The translations under genes and the position numbers were made by a program. The notes beneath the pieces were generated by a model that did not search any database, was not told where the DNA came from, and worked only from the letters and a program-made list of their open reading frames with translations. Below are positions 23,429 through 36,026 of a stretch of DNA of 64,000 nt, piece after piece. The stretch is from NCBI GenBank assembly GCA_012932295.1, contig JAAONU010000006.1:32142882-32206881 (forward strand). The letters run 5' to 3'. Every line of letters starts with the position of its first letter. Within the stretch, counting starts at the first letter, position 1. The stretch is from Cyclina sinensis. Lineage: Eukaryota > Mollusca > Bivalvia > Venerida > Veneridae.

Positions 23429-25140
23429 ATTATTTTTCTCGGAAGTTATTCTTATTATTTTATCACTAGAAAACAAAATAATTTATGTAATTGTATGCTG
23501 TTGATAGATTTAATATTACATTTCTAGAAAATGATAAATTACACATAAAATTCAGCATAAATTTTATATTTTATGCAAGTAGATGAATTTATAAGATAAT
23601 TATGATGGTTTCTTAAATAACCTTGTCACAGACAAGATAGAAATCCATTATCAAGAACACATTGCGATCATGGCCACTTTATGAGAGTACAGTGACTGTC
23701 GTTAATGGAGTGGTTTTAATGAACGTTTAAGTGCATTCAGTTTCCAACTGTACTTAGCATATTAGACTTACACTTTGACACAAGGTGATAAATTATATAA
23801 CACTATTCACAACAGAATACTCGAAAATTCACGGTAAGCAGGATACAATCTTGAAATTATCTAGGAAAGATTATTATTAAAGAAATATTTAAAGTTTACT
23901 ACCACTTCTCATCCCGCAAGTATTTTGATCTTTTAAATAGTTTCTCTTACCAACTGATGCATCACATTTGACCGTATATTTCAAGTGCATATGTACTAAA
24001 TAAATAGCCAGGGAAACGTAACATCAAAGAAAACTAATCCAAACATATTTATTTCTAATCAACTATAGTATGTTTAACATGCAATATCGCTGGCAGTAAA
24101 ATAAAGTATTTACTCCAGCTGAATTTCCTTGTCACCTGCGTTTTGAACAATATAGGTAATTACAAGCTGATATTGAGTGAGACGAGATTGAGGGTCATAC
24201 TGAGATTGTTTTGCGAAGACATTTGAAGAATTGTTACTACCTGTTTCAACATTCTTTTCATTCTTAAACGAAACTATTGTAAACACAGAGCACTTTTGCA
24301 GATGTAAGCTGTCTGAAGTTATACGCATAGATAAAAATTTATGATTTAAAAGTTGGGGTGAAAGTGACCTACGGAATAGATTTATTTTATTTGTTTATTA
24401 GATTATTTGTAAAACGCAGGCAAGCAGATTCAGATATCATGCCCTTGTATTTGATTCCACTTATGATATAACCGACGACACAGAAAGAAAGGCACACGGA
24501 CATTTATTTAAACAGTTACTGTATTACTTGTTTTCCACCAAATATATCTCCCTATCAATATTTGTAAAATTTAGCTTAATGCATAAAACAGATTCAAAAT
24601 ACGAGTAATGTTGAATAGGAACATACAATGCAAAATTTATATTCCTTTAAACGACGTCACATGCTCATTGCAGGCATACATTTGAAAGCAATGAAGATCT
24701 TTCTTCTCATCAAACTTTTGAATATACATATACTTTGCTTATTATTATCAACTGAGCTGTCAATTTGTTAGCTTCACACGCAGAACTGTGTTAACAATCT
24801 TTATTCGACGGGACTCCATTGAAATGGCAGTGTAAACTACGCATTTAAAATCAGAGGTACAAACATCTCATCGTTGTTAAACAGGAATTTGTCTTACACA
24901 CGTACATCACTTTAAATGAAAACAAAAACAAATGCGAAATAAACAACAGTAATATAAACTGAGACTTTTGCAGTCCGCCTTTCATTACGCAAAAGGTAGA
25001 GGGGTAGTAACTGACTATAATTTTTCAAGCCAAAACTGTCATTTTATATAGACAAAAGCAATCCACAAGAAGCTATACCTTCACAGAATGTTGCAACGTG
25101 GAGTACTTTAACAGAAGAACGATTTTGATGGCAACAAGTT
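23429..25140. other. Noncoding, no gene recognised
   Basis: An AT-rich stretch with many stops on both strands and no recognisable exon, inverted repeat or tRNA-like unit. Confidence 0.45.
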
Positions 25141-25149
25141 CGATAGTCC

Positions 25150-25222
25150 TATTTAAGTGAACGCAACAGCTGCTTATCAGCGTTCGACAAGGGTCAACTT
25201 CACGCCGGCAACAAATGTAAGT
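25150..25222 (+). promoter_or_regulatory. Candidate TATA promoter and noncoding first exon ending in a strong donor
   Basis: TATTTAAG at 25150-25157 is followed about 25-30 bases later by a pyrimidine/TCAG initiator-like context. The sequence then runs to a near-consensus donor, AAAT|GTAAGTAT, at 25217. The local base composition is clearly richer in GC than its surroundings. The next good acceptor on this strand is the TATGCTTTCCAG at 35989-36000, which opens the GH5 gene, so this could be its first exon across a ~10.8-kb intron. No transcript evidence is available, so this is inference. Confidence 0.35.
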
Positions 25223-25938
25223 ATACAAAATTTAACTTAATTCTTAATTTAACGAAAACACTGTTGACTGGTTATTATGTACGTTAAATAAATTTGATAT
25301 ACAGTTTATTCTTTAAGTTTTAAACACCTAATGTTAGACTTGACACAAACTAATTGTTTTTTCATTCTATGAAAAAGTGACAACTAACGATTATATCTGT
25401 TTACACTCAACATTTCCAGTCACAAATATAATGCACATGATATGTTTCTTTAAGTTGAAATTTAATATATTCATTATGTATTTGACAAAATATTGAATCC
25501 GTTATATTTGTGTAGTTGTTTACACTTGATTACTTTAATTAAATTTAGGTCAGATATAGCGCCGTGACCAAATTAATTTGAAATATTTTGTTATATAAGT
25601 TTTTAAATGACATTTGTCACATCAGGGTAAAACGTCCTAAATGTGGTCTTATGTGATCACCTGACGTCTTCCAATAATTAATTTCACAATAAATTTCTTA
25701 ATCTTTCAATAAAGGCAGAGACTTTTCTTAAATCAAAGTAGAAATTTCTCAACGATTATTTCAAATGTAATGGATCTCTGGTTATTATTGCAAAAACTAT
25801 CATATGGAGACTTGTGTATGCATAACATATTTAAATATTGTCACATAAAGAAATATACCCTAAACTTAATAGGGTTGTATTTCCTTCAAAATCATATAAA
25901 TGTTAATAACGAATTATAACGCGATGTCAAGTTGTCGA

Positions 25939-26034
25939 TTACAGAAAATGTCACGGAAAAAGATAAACCGTATGCAATAACTTAAGTTACAGAAAATGTC
26001 ACGGAAAAAGATAAACCGTATGCAATAACTTAAG
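25939..26034. repeat. Perfect tandem duplication, 48-bp unit x2
   Basis: The unit starts TTACAGAAAATGTCACGG and ends CAATAACTTAAG. The two copies (25939-25986, 25987-26034) are identical. Confidence 0.95.
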
Positions 26035-26946
26035 TCTCTATATCGAGAGTTCTTGCACAATATTTTGGCGAATATTTATTATGAATTGATAGCTCTTTGA
26101 AAAACTGTTTGGACATAGAAACGTACTTTTCAGCTCATCTGACTGAAGGTCAGGTGTAAGTTTTAGTTTGCTCTTTTGCACTTCGTCCGTCCTTCCGTCG
26201 TCCACAGTTGACCTTACCATAGAACTTTGATTGACAGGTCGTTCAGCCAATCAATGAACAAGAATCGGTAGATCCCACGCTGTCTCCGTAGCTAACCGCA
26301 ATTTTCGCCGACAAGCTTACTGTGCAGGACATCGTATGGAAGTCACTTAGTTTCATTTATTTGCAGAAAAAAGACAAAAATAACCAATTTTAGAATGTTT
26401 TGATTAAACATGCAATAAAAGGCTTTCGTTTAGTATAAAAATACGATATTATTGAATTAGAAAAATACTAACCTTTAAATGAAATAGAAAATAAGACAAA
26501 ATTACAAGCACACAGACAATACTATTTGAATGCATTTTTTTTTCTCCATGTGGCCCATTTTATGAAAACTTTGTCATTTTAGCATTTAAATTATATTGTT
26601 TTAAAGATTATCGATATGTAATTTTCTTTCTTTATAAGACTGGATTGTATTTCAATACTTAGTAAATTCGGTACAGCAACGAAACTTATTTTTAACTGAT
26701 GATACATTAATTTAAAATTTGTTTATTCTTAGCATTACGTTGAAGTCAATAAAGAAAAACGCCTTTTTCGAACGCCGTTTCTCTCTCTTATTTTTCTTCA
26801 TTTCTTGAAAAAGAGGCGTAAGGAAAGTGCAGTATATTTTCTTATAACTTTTACATATTTGATTTTTAAATCCTTTGATTCAGAAACAAAATCAAATATT
26901 TAATTATTCATTTATCTATTTAATGTTTAATGCGCAATTAAATAGC
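26035..26946. other. Noncoding, no feature recognised
   Basis: AT-rich sequence. About 26085-26330 is less AT-rich, with 'AGCTCATCTGACTGAAGGTCAGGTG', reminiscent of the 'gagcgatctggatc' molluscan repeats. No coding support. Confidence 0.4.
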
Positions 26947-27076
26947 AATATGCAATCGGTAGTAATCATAGTATTCTCTTCACGGCGCAAGTTTTAAACT
27001 TCATCAACAATAATATGCAATCGGTAGTAATCATAGTATTCTCTTCACGGCGCAAGTTTTAAACTTCATCAACAAT
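26947..27076. repeat. Perfect tandem duplication, 65-bp unit x2
   Basis: The unit starts AATATGCAATCGGTAGTAAT and ends CTTCATCAACAAT. The copies at 26947-27011 and 27012-27076 are identical. Confidence 0.95.
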
Positions 27077-27705
27077 AAGTCCCGCTGTAACGTTAAAATC
27101 AACAAAATATCCAGATAAATAGTCTAAAAAATATACCTTGCCCTTTAAATTCTTATTTTCTTGATATCAAACTCGAAACTGTCTGGAATATCAATCTCCT
27201 TCGGCATTAGCACAACGCAGCACTTGATAACAAATGTTAGAATTTAACAAGTGACTGCCCCGTGATTTAGGGAGACGTTGTTACTACGCTCCTCTGGTAA
27301 GGTCAGTTAACTTTAGACAACTCTATTCCTATAAGACGCCTTTCAAACATTAACCGCTTCACTGATTGCCTCATGAAAAATTCATTGGGGGCAAAAAGCC
27401 ACCTGTACTGATAATACTCCAGTAGTAAAAGTTAAAACCTGATCTGGTAAACCTTTGTTAATTTTTCATTTTCAATTAATGTAATAAATTATTTACAATT
27501 TATATATAATATACTATTGATATATTTATATAAAACAGACAATAAAACAATTTTGAAATTTAATCTTTAATTTTGACAAGGATATCAAGCTTACAGAACA
27601 ACAAAAATAATTTTATACATATACTTTTAGGTACACAAACAGAGCCCATAGAAGAAACATCAAAAACTTATAAATCTTGAGAAACAATTACTGTCAAGTG
27701 TAAAA

Positions 27706-28300
27706 TTGATTAAACATCTAGAAAAAAGAGTAGCTGAAAGCAGTGAAAATTTAAGGGCATCAAAATTTTGTTTCGCAAGTCTGAGTGATAAGCATATTAC
27801 CTTTTATACAGGATTGCCAAAGTCATTATTTTTATGGATATATGATGAAATTGAACCTTTCATAAGGAAGAAAGGTGTGCAACGCAGCCTGACAAGAGAT
27901 GACCACTTATTGTTAGTGTTTATGAAGATCAGACTTGGGTTACTAAACATTGACTTAGCGTATAGATTTCTGATCTCTGAACCATCTACATCTAGAATTT
28001 TGAATATCTGGATTCCAATTATTGCAAATTGCCTCAAATCAGTAATATATTTGCCTGAATGAGATGTCGCAAGATCAAATGCACCCTCATCATTTAAACC
28101 TGAATACAACAAATGCATCTCAATCATAGATTGTTTTGAAATTTTTATAGAAAGACCAAAAAATCTTACGACACGAGCACAAACTTGGAACAATTACAAA
28201 CATAATAATACTTCAAAATACCTCATATCAGTCACACCAGCAGGGGCCGTCAATTTCATTTCAGGGGATGGGGTGAAAGAGTTTCGGACAAGGAAATTCT
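27706..28300 (+). pseudogene. ISL2EU/IS5-like transposase (HTH_Tnp_4 + DDE_Tnp_4), 5' part
   Basis: The plus strand encodes a helix-turn-helix region typical of this transposase group: FYTGLPKSLFLWIYDEIEPF, LTRDDHLLLVFMKIRLGLLN, DLAYRFLISEPSTSRILNIW. After a stop at about 28060 the same frame continues into the DDE fold: [20 protein letters not shown] (first catalytic Asp) and [20 protein letters not shown], ending near 28300. The second Asp and the Glu are missing because the coding sequence of a convergent partner begins abruptly here. The copy is dead. The family is recognised from motifs; the exact superfamily name is inferred. Confidence 0.8.
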
Positions 28301-28557
28301 CTTGAATAGAAACTTGAACTTTCCACAAAATAATGATATATATGCCTGGGTAACCTATATCTGGCCATTGTTTAACATTCAGACGAATCACTCTTTTTAA
28401 TGTTGTATGGATCCGGTAAAGTTATTCCACTTGAATCATTTAATTTCTCTAAATAAACTGCTAAGTCACTTGGAGATAGATTTTTAGCATAGTCTGACAT
28501 ATCAATTTGTGCATATGTGCAGCTGAGACTTCCCACATCCATTGTCCAATAAAACAA
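28300..28557 (-). pseudogene. N-terminus of the ISL2EU partner protein (YqaJ/SWIM-type family), truncated
   Basis: On the minus strand, starting near 28557, the frame reads YAKNLSPSDLAVYLEKLNDS, SGITLPDPYNIKKSD and, after a one-base shift, WPDIGYPGIYI and then SREF. This pattern (LSP..L..Y..KL..SSGI.LPDPY, followed by WPDI..PDIY) opens a family of invertebrate proteins that often end in a YqaJ-type exonuclease. As far as I recall, such proteins are the second product of ISL2EU transposons. It stops at the point where the convergent transposase stops, which indicates an internal deletion that removed the 3' parts of both genes. Confidence 0.65.
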
Positions 28558-29260
28558 TGATATAATACTTTAACTCATTCTAAATCCAAGTGCACAACTT
28601 TTGTTTTATATATTTGTCAGCAACAAAATCAAATCTTAATTATCTGTCAAAATTCTTTAACAGTAATTTACAGGAATTTGTGCCAGAAATTTTCATTAGA
28701 TCCTTCTTAACTTTGTTCTTTTATAAGTGTGAGCTTTTATATAGGATATCATGATTATTATATAGTTCTACAACTTGACATAACTATGATAATTATGTCT
28801 CATCAGACACAAGGTCTAGCACAATAACTTTATGATAACTGTCATACTCAGTATGCTTTTGTAAAAAAGGACCCCCCCCCCCTAGACTACAGTACTGACC
28901 CTAACCATAATATGTTACATTCACAGCTAATTATATAAGTGCACAGGCACTGATTACATCAGTTGCTATTAGTGCAAGATCTAAAAACTTCACACTAGTT
29001 TATTACCTAATTACTGTACAATTAATTAGTGATTATCTTTACTTCCCATGAAATTTTTATACTGAAACTCAATGCCAGCAGACAATGTTCTGCCCCCAGG
29101 TAAACACGTGAGCCTGATAATGATATGCATGAGCTATTTTTAATAACTGCTGATTGGTGTCTATACCAGACGGTAAATGGCAGTCAAACCTCACAGCAAT
29201 TATCCTTGCCTGTATAGTTTCCTTTCAAAATTGTATAAAAATGGAATTACATGCAGGACT
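28558..29260. other. Noncoding flank with poly-C tract
   Basis: Contains a 13-base C run at about 28870. I looked for the terminal inverted repeat of the ISL2EU remnant between 27360 and 29100 and could not define one with confidence. Confidence 0.4.
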
Positions 29261-29269
29261 CTGGTTTCA

Positions 29270-29960
29270 ATGCCAATTGATAGGGAACAAATAAAAAATC
29301 TTCCTGTCTAAAAACAACAAGGCATAGAGCTTAGAAATTTGGTTCATATCATAATCTAATAGACTAAAATCACATAAATTATGACTTTTTGATAGGAATT
29401 GGTCCGACCTCAAAGGTCACCTTATTTTACATAGAGTTATGTAGGAAAAACAAAAACCAAAATCTTCTTGTCAGAAATTGTAAAGCCTATAATATAGTTA
29501 TTAAGTGTATTTTTCATTGTCTAGAAGACTTCTACCAAAATCCTATGAATTATGTTTCTTGGGACAAAATTGGACTCGCTGCAGGCGTCACTTTGTTTTG
29601 CATAAAGTTATAAAGGAAAAACAGCTTTAAAAATCTTCTTGTCTAAAGTCTTAGATATTTGGTTTGTGATACCATCTAGTGGACTTCTTCCTAAATCATA
29701 CATGTTTGGACTTTGACATCTGAATTGGCCCAACCACAGGGTTCATTTCATTTCATGTAGACTTAAATTGGAAAAACTTAACTTCTTGTCCGAAACCATA
29801 AAGCCTAGAGTGAAGATATTTACTGTGTACCATTGTCTAGTGGATCTCTATCAATTTTAAACAAATCATAGCCCCTGGTCAAATTGGCCCCGCCCCAGGG
29901 ATCACGTGATTTTACATAGTGTTACATATAAAAACGTTAGGCCTTGAGCTTATATAGTTA
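29270..29960. repeat. Degenerate tandem repeat, ~170-bp units x4
   Basis: Four successive units share, in order: 'AAAATCTTCTTGTC-GAAA', 'TAAAGCCTA-A', 'ATTGTCTAG-(G/A)GA-CTCTACCAA', 'AATTGG-CC(C/G)-CC-CAGG-(G/T)TCAC' and a 'TTACATAGAGTTA'-like end. They are well diverged from each other. I recall repeats with this phrase order as widespread in bivalve genomes. Noncoding. Confidence 0.65.
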
Positions 29961-32900
29961 CGATTTAGCATTTTCTGGTTAATTTGGTGGGATTTGGAAA
30001 AACTTAGTTCTCATCCAGGTATCCAGACCCCACCGACCTGGTTATAACTCCCTCCTCACCAAACATAAAGAAACAAAAAAATAAATATAAAACAAATAAA
30101 AAATTTCTATTGCTTGCGCTTAGAAGGTACTTATTTTCATCCACCTTTGTTCTTGGCCTTCATGTTATGAACTATCATGAATGTGGCCATCGCTATGTTT
30201 CAGGGGCTTTCGTGTCTATGACACATTTCCTTTTTGATATCTAGTGTGATGTTTGAACCATCTGCCATTTCACTCATGCCTTAGATGGCGCGACTAACCC
30301 ACGCCCCCCCCCCCACCCCCTCTGCCCTGCCACATCAAACACACAACTGTGTCATAGCCACTTTTAAGGTGAGCGATCCAGATCATTTGGTCCTCTTGTT
30401 AGATTACCTTAGCACGAAAAAATCGAGGTGAACGATTAGGATAGGTGGACGTCCGTCGTCAACATTTTCCTCCAAACAACATCTTCTGAACTACTAGGCT
30501 AACTTTAATAGAGATTCACAGGAATATTTCTTAGTAAGTCCTTTTGCCAAATACCTTAATGCAGCTCGTTCACAGATGGTCATGGACTAAGAATTTGGTT
30601 TTAACAATCTGTGTTTATAACGTCTTCCAAATACCTATTTACAGACGCATTGCCACCCAGTGCAACATTTGTGGTTAGTTTCTCCATCATAGGCTATAGC
30701 ATTACAAATGGTATGTAAAACATATATTTAGAATTTATATTTTCGTGTGAAGTCGCATGACTGATCACATTCAGTCTTCGTGCATGCTCTCACATTTTGG
30801 ACCAAAAACCCTTCATCTCATGGATAAATGCCTCGAATTTTTATATAACCAACACAAACTAATAAATTCACCAAGGAGAATCTAAGGGTCACTTTAATTC
30901 ACTTCATAGATGATTTAAATTGTCCCGCTAAACATCGTTATCAAACTTTTGCCGTAACATAAAAAATGAAAGTATATCAGCTAATTCGAGTTTATCTACA
31001 GGATCTGTTTCACAATATATAATATCCACAAAAGGCGTCAGTTCATTTAGATAACATATCTGAAAATTGAGATGTTTAAATTGAGTTTGTTCAATATTTT
31101 AAAATCTAATTTCTATTTATTGCATAAGAGACCGGAAGAGTTGTCACGAAAAGTGTTGATAACATGCAACGAAATTCATTTGAGAGAATTAAACGTAAGG
31201 TGATAAAAATGTTTTATTTTGAATGGAGTTATTGATTGCTACAATAAGATTTCGCTATCAGAGACAATGTTATACTGCATCTGTCAGTTAAAATTAGAGA
31301 AATCTGTTTGAAGTAAGGTGACCCTCACATTCATGTTATCTTTCGTATTTTGTGTTGGTCATATAGTGGTTCGGAACATGTATCCATAAAACAAATGCCT
31401 GTGGTGAAATTGGTGAAGACGCAATGTTGCGGAACGTGCCACGTGGTACAGCAACCACCTGCTTCGGGGATACCGTATTCTATATTTAACGAGTATTCCC
31501 CAAGTAGGCATTGTGACCTACGTGAGCCGAGAAATCTTTTGTCAGTTAAAAAAGACTTCATAAAACGTAACGAGAGACAGAGTCGAAAAAATATACCGTT
31601 TAGCTGTGAAAGAGCTAAATGAAATGGTTATATTGAGAACTCCAGTTGTAATGGCAATCATAAGGAAACACTTGGAACATTTTTTCTTAAAAAACACTAG
31701 TCTGATTTCAAAATAATTACATAAAATGCTTCTTAGATTACTCTTTATTAAATTCCTTCAAGTCATTTTGGTTCCTAAAAAAACATTCTTTTTTAGAAAT
31801 AATTTCACAAATATGTTCCTTATAATTCCTACAAGGCATTTTGGTCTCTTAAAAACATTACCTACAGAGGGCTGGACCTATTTTAGCTATAAAACTATTT
31901 GAAAAAAACACTCAAAATCTGCCCAGAAACCACCAGCTGAATTTCAAAATAGATTCCTTAAACAAAATATTCGTAAGGGAGCCCTTTATTAAATTCCTTC
32001 ATGCCTTTGTTATCCCATAAAAAGAAAACGTAGAGGGGTGGAGGCTGTTTTCACTATATGACTATTTTGTAAGATTTGAAATACTCTCCTCAAAAACCAC
32101 TGAAACAAGGAAAATTCAAATGGACTTGAGTCCATTTGAGTGTACGGTTTTTACTGTATTTTTTAGGAACCTTAATCTAAGCATTCTTTTTTGTTTGCAG
32201 ATGCCAATAAAAGAAAATTGATATATATCTTTAAATTGAAGGCCTGTCTGTTCAGACATATTGTAACTAAGGTAATGCGCATTTTTTTAACAACAACAAC
32301 AACAACATATTTGTTCAGCCTTTTGTTTCAATATATCTCTTGATGTTAATGGTGATAATTATGATACTGAAACTTTGTTTGATTTGTTAAGTAACAAAAT
32401 AACACGAATTTCATGGAATAACATGCTTTAACAGAATAACAAACATGCTTCTATAGAATAACAAATATACTTGTTATATCAATGATGATAATAAACTATG
32501 ACCATGCTTTGATTACTTTGATATAATTCAACATAAAGACCAGGTGAGACACAGTCACTGTCGTAGCAAAGTACGACCGGGAAACAGACAGAATTTTTAA
32601 CTTTAGATAACTTTTTTCTTCGTGAGCCGAATTCTATTATTTAAAAAACATTAAAAATAAACATTGTATCTTTTTACATCATTTGAAGGCTCTCTAAATT
32701 CATATTTTGAAAATATAGCAGATTTGGAATTTTTACTTTAAAAAAAAGAAAACTAATAAACTAATTTATACCTGTCGTTTCAGCATTTTTCAGCATTTTT
32801 CTAGCAGCTTAGATGCACTAAGTTTAACCATTTACAAACAAAAGAGTAAACAGTTTTGACAATTATGTTTAAATATGTAAAATATGAGTTTACAGACCTT

Positions 32901-34740
32901 TAACATGATATAAGATACTGAACTGTTGATGAAAAATGACTTTGTAACTAAAATTACAAAATTACTATGTGTTGCATTTTTATCAAACGCCATATTTTTG
33001 CCAACCTTCAAAAAGTTACCTGTATCTCTTATCAGTTGCTTGTTACTATTAATAGATTTCAAAACAATAACATTCACTGTTCCTACACAATATTACCAGA
33101 TAGTCACGTGATTCTCTCAGAGGATTTCCGGAATAACACAACTTCGCAAATTGATTCAACAGGCAGCACATCGTAAAAATACGTAATGCTTCGGCAATAA
33201 ACGGATTTTCTAACAGCCAATCAAAACATAGAATTACATAATATTGGATAACACTAACCCCGCTCCAATTGTACGTATAGGAATATAATACTGGCAGTTT
33301 TCCGTACAGAAAATTAAAACAGTATTACAGACATGTTTTATGTGGCCTTTAACTTAAGCCCTCCAATCTATGTTGGTTTGAATAGTAACGTGGTTGACAA
33401 AACGCGCAGCAGATTTTAAAGTATATAACTAAATAGAAAACTTTGAATGTTCTGAGAAACTGCGTACACAATTTCAAATATGGAAAATGCTATACATATT
33501 CACCTAAAAAACTTTTGCTAAGTTTCAAAGTTATGTCACAAAACTATTCCTTTGATCGACCTTTATCGTATTTGTTAGAGTAAGGTTGGTTTAAAGAAAT
33601 TCTAAACACAAAGACAATTCTGAAACATATTTATACCTCGAAAAACCGATTTTTTATGTTTGGAAGAAACATGGAAAATTGAACAATATTTACAGTGGTT
33701 CTCAGCTGAGCGATAAAGGACACTCGCAGCCCTCAGTGTCATTATCCATCGTTTTCAGTTTAAAAGCATATGCAATTGAGCGGAATATTATCAATCAATT
33801 TTAGGGTATGAACTAGAGAGAACATCTTTAATGATAAGAAAAAATATTTCGGTTTCCTGTTTAAGTAATTATTTTATTTTACATAGTTCTGAAATTTTGT
33901 AAAGGCTTAACTTTTTCAAGGTATGACCTTTTTCATGGTATGACCTTGTAGTCAAAGCTGACCCCTAATGGTGTCTTTACACGTAGTGACAAAAAAAGGC
34001 AATATAAAGACCATTACTTTCAGTATTTGCAGAAACATAGCCTTGGCCTCCACTCCTTTGTAATATGATACAATGATATTTATATTAAACCCTTTTAGAA
34101 GCTAACTTCATGTTTACATTGTTTTACATTTTGAAAACCCAGAGATACATTGTCTTTTTAACTTTCAAGAGCTAAAACTGGATATTAAATTGCAAGAAGG
34201 CATTGGTTTATAAACATGAGCTACTTTGTTATACAACACAAACTCCTTAAACAACAAAATAAACATATAAATAAACTAGGGAATGGGAACGAGCAATAGG
34301 TTAACCAAGTGCTTGCTCGATCGAACGTCTCAGTGTCGGTTGTCAATATTCATACTCGAGTGCACTCATTTTTTTAAGTACCATTTTATTTTCCCATCAC
34401 CGTGCTGCTTCTCATCTGAAGAAATAGTTAAGCCATATAAAGAGTAATCAAAACATCTGTGAGAAAATCATGTAGTAAATTGACAATTATAGCGAAGCAA
34501 TCAACTGTATGGTATAATTTAAAGATATGAATTTTAAGAGTTTGTAATAAACAACAATAATGTCACTAATATCCTTGGGCTTTTTATGACAGCTTAATTG
34601 TTAATCGTTAAAAGTCTGTCTGTTTTGGATTTTTTTATATCGTCGGTACAGGTTTCTCATATGATCGACGCCCCCAGCAGAGTTTTGTCATTAATGCTTT
34701 GGGAGATAATAAAAGATAAAGAGAGCATCATATGCTGAGA
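29961..34740. other. Long noncoding stretch
   Basis: No gene supported. Visible items are a C-rich tract at about 30303-30320, an (AAC)n tract at about 32290-32307, and a degenerate direct repeat at about 31690-32110 whose two units share TGAATTTCAAAATA, CTTTATTAAATTCCTTCA and AGAGGG-TGGA. Around 31365-31620 base composition rises toward GC and is open on both strands, but neither reading resembles a protein I know. Confidence 0.45.
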
Positions 34741-34748
34741 AACCCGTG

Positions 34749-35230
34749 ATTCTTTTCTATTTTCACCAAAAACACAAGTATATGGGTCCTAAATTTAAGG
34801 TCTCATCCGAAAGACAACAAGTAATTTTAGAGGGGGAGAGTAGGATCGAACTCCCGACCCATGGATTACTAGTCCACTACGTAATCACTTGACCACTTGA
34901 GACACCCCTGGTTCTTTTCTATTCTCACCAAAACACATATATATGGGACCTCAATAAAAAATCTAATCCGAAAGACAACAAGTAATTTTAGGGTAGGATA
35001 GTAGGATCGAACTCGCGACCCATGGATTACTAGTCCAATGCTACGTAATCACTTGACCACTTGAGACACCCCTAGTTCTTTTCTATTCTCACCAAAATAC
35101 CTGTATATGGGACCTGAATTAAAAGTCACATCCGAAAGACAACAAGTAAGTTTAGTAGGGAGAGTAGGATCTCGAACTCGTGGCGCATGGATTACTAGTC
35201 CACTACGTAATCACTTGACCACTGATCCTC
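34749..35230. repeat. Tandem trimer of a tRNA-derived SINE-like unit (~162 bp)
   Basis: Three head-to-tail units (about 34749-34909, 34910-35072, 35073-35230) share TTCTTTTCTATT, CACCAAAA, TATATGGG, CATCCGAAAGACAACAAGTA, a B-box complement (GGATCGAACTC) and an anticodon-arm-like block (CCATGGATTACTAGTCC). Read on the minus strand each unit has tRNA-like A- and B-box order (GTGGTCAAGTGATTACG ... GAGTTCGATCC) followed by a non-tRNA body. This is a SINE or tRNA-pseudogene array. The third unit has diverged most. Confidence 0.7.
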
Positions 35231-36000
35231 TCCATTCAATTCGATATGAGCGCGGTAAATCAAAGACTGAGTAGCATCAAAGAATTGAATATTATTTTAA
35301 GAATCAGGTGAAGATTGCGATGCGATTAATTATTTTTTGTCAACTCTAAATCCTTTGTTGCCAAAACCTGAGATGGGAAAACGACTTTAGACATGACTTC
35401 CAAGTTACCTCACTTGCAGTTCTATAAATAGTAACGCATTCTCGCCAGCATATAAGAAAATGAAAGTAGACCTTGGTGGTCTCATCGGTAGCTTTTTGTG
35501 CAGTAAGACGCAGAGGGCTACTATCAGCAATGCTTCTTGTGCATTTTTATAACTCTCGCTCCTGTCCATTCAATTAGAGGCCAACGAGTGAATTCCAAAA
35601 ATAAGCTTTGTCTATAACTTACGAATGATTATTTGATTGTCTTTAAGAATGCGAACTTTCTGAACAGTATCCGAGAGGTTGGCAACTGCTTTTCATGCAA
35701 GTTAACAAGTCAAGTATATCATAGGTATACAAAAGCTCATTTAATTCTTCAGACAATTTCCAAGTACTCCTTCCGGAGAATGACCAAGTACTCGAGTTTA
35801 GATCTTGTACTCGTTGTCATGCCTAAAATAAACACATGACAACATAATCCTTGGGCTACACTGATCCCTAAACACTGATATTAGTTGCTTATGAATTTAA
35901 TTAATTATCCTTTATCCGCCTATATTTTTATATCTTGCAGTTAGGATTAAGTAAAAATGCTATTTTCTGATGTGAGAAACCTGTCATTTATGCTTTCCAG
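35231..36000. other. Noncoding region upstream of the GH5 gene
   Basis: No gene recognised. It ends in a good splice acceptor (TATGCTTTCCAG, 35989-36000), which implies that the GH5 mRNA has at least one upstream noncoding exon. Confidence 0.5.
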
Positions 36001-36026
36001 AATATCGGTCTTTCAAAAGCTGAGCC

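Noticed and set aside
31331..31622. Overlapping open frames on both strands in a GC-richer patch
   Set aside because: Both strands are open, so codon bias cannot decide. Neither product resembles a known family.
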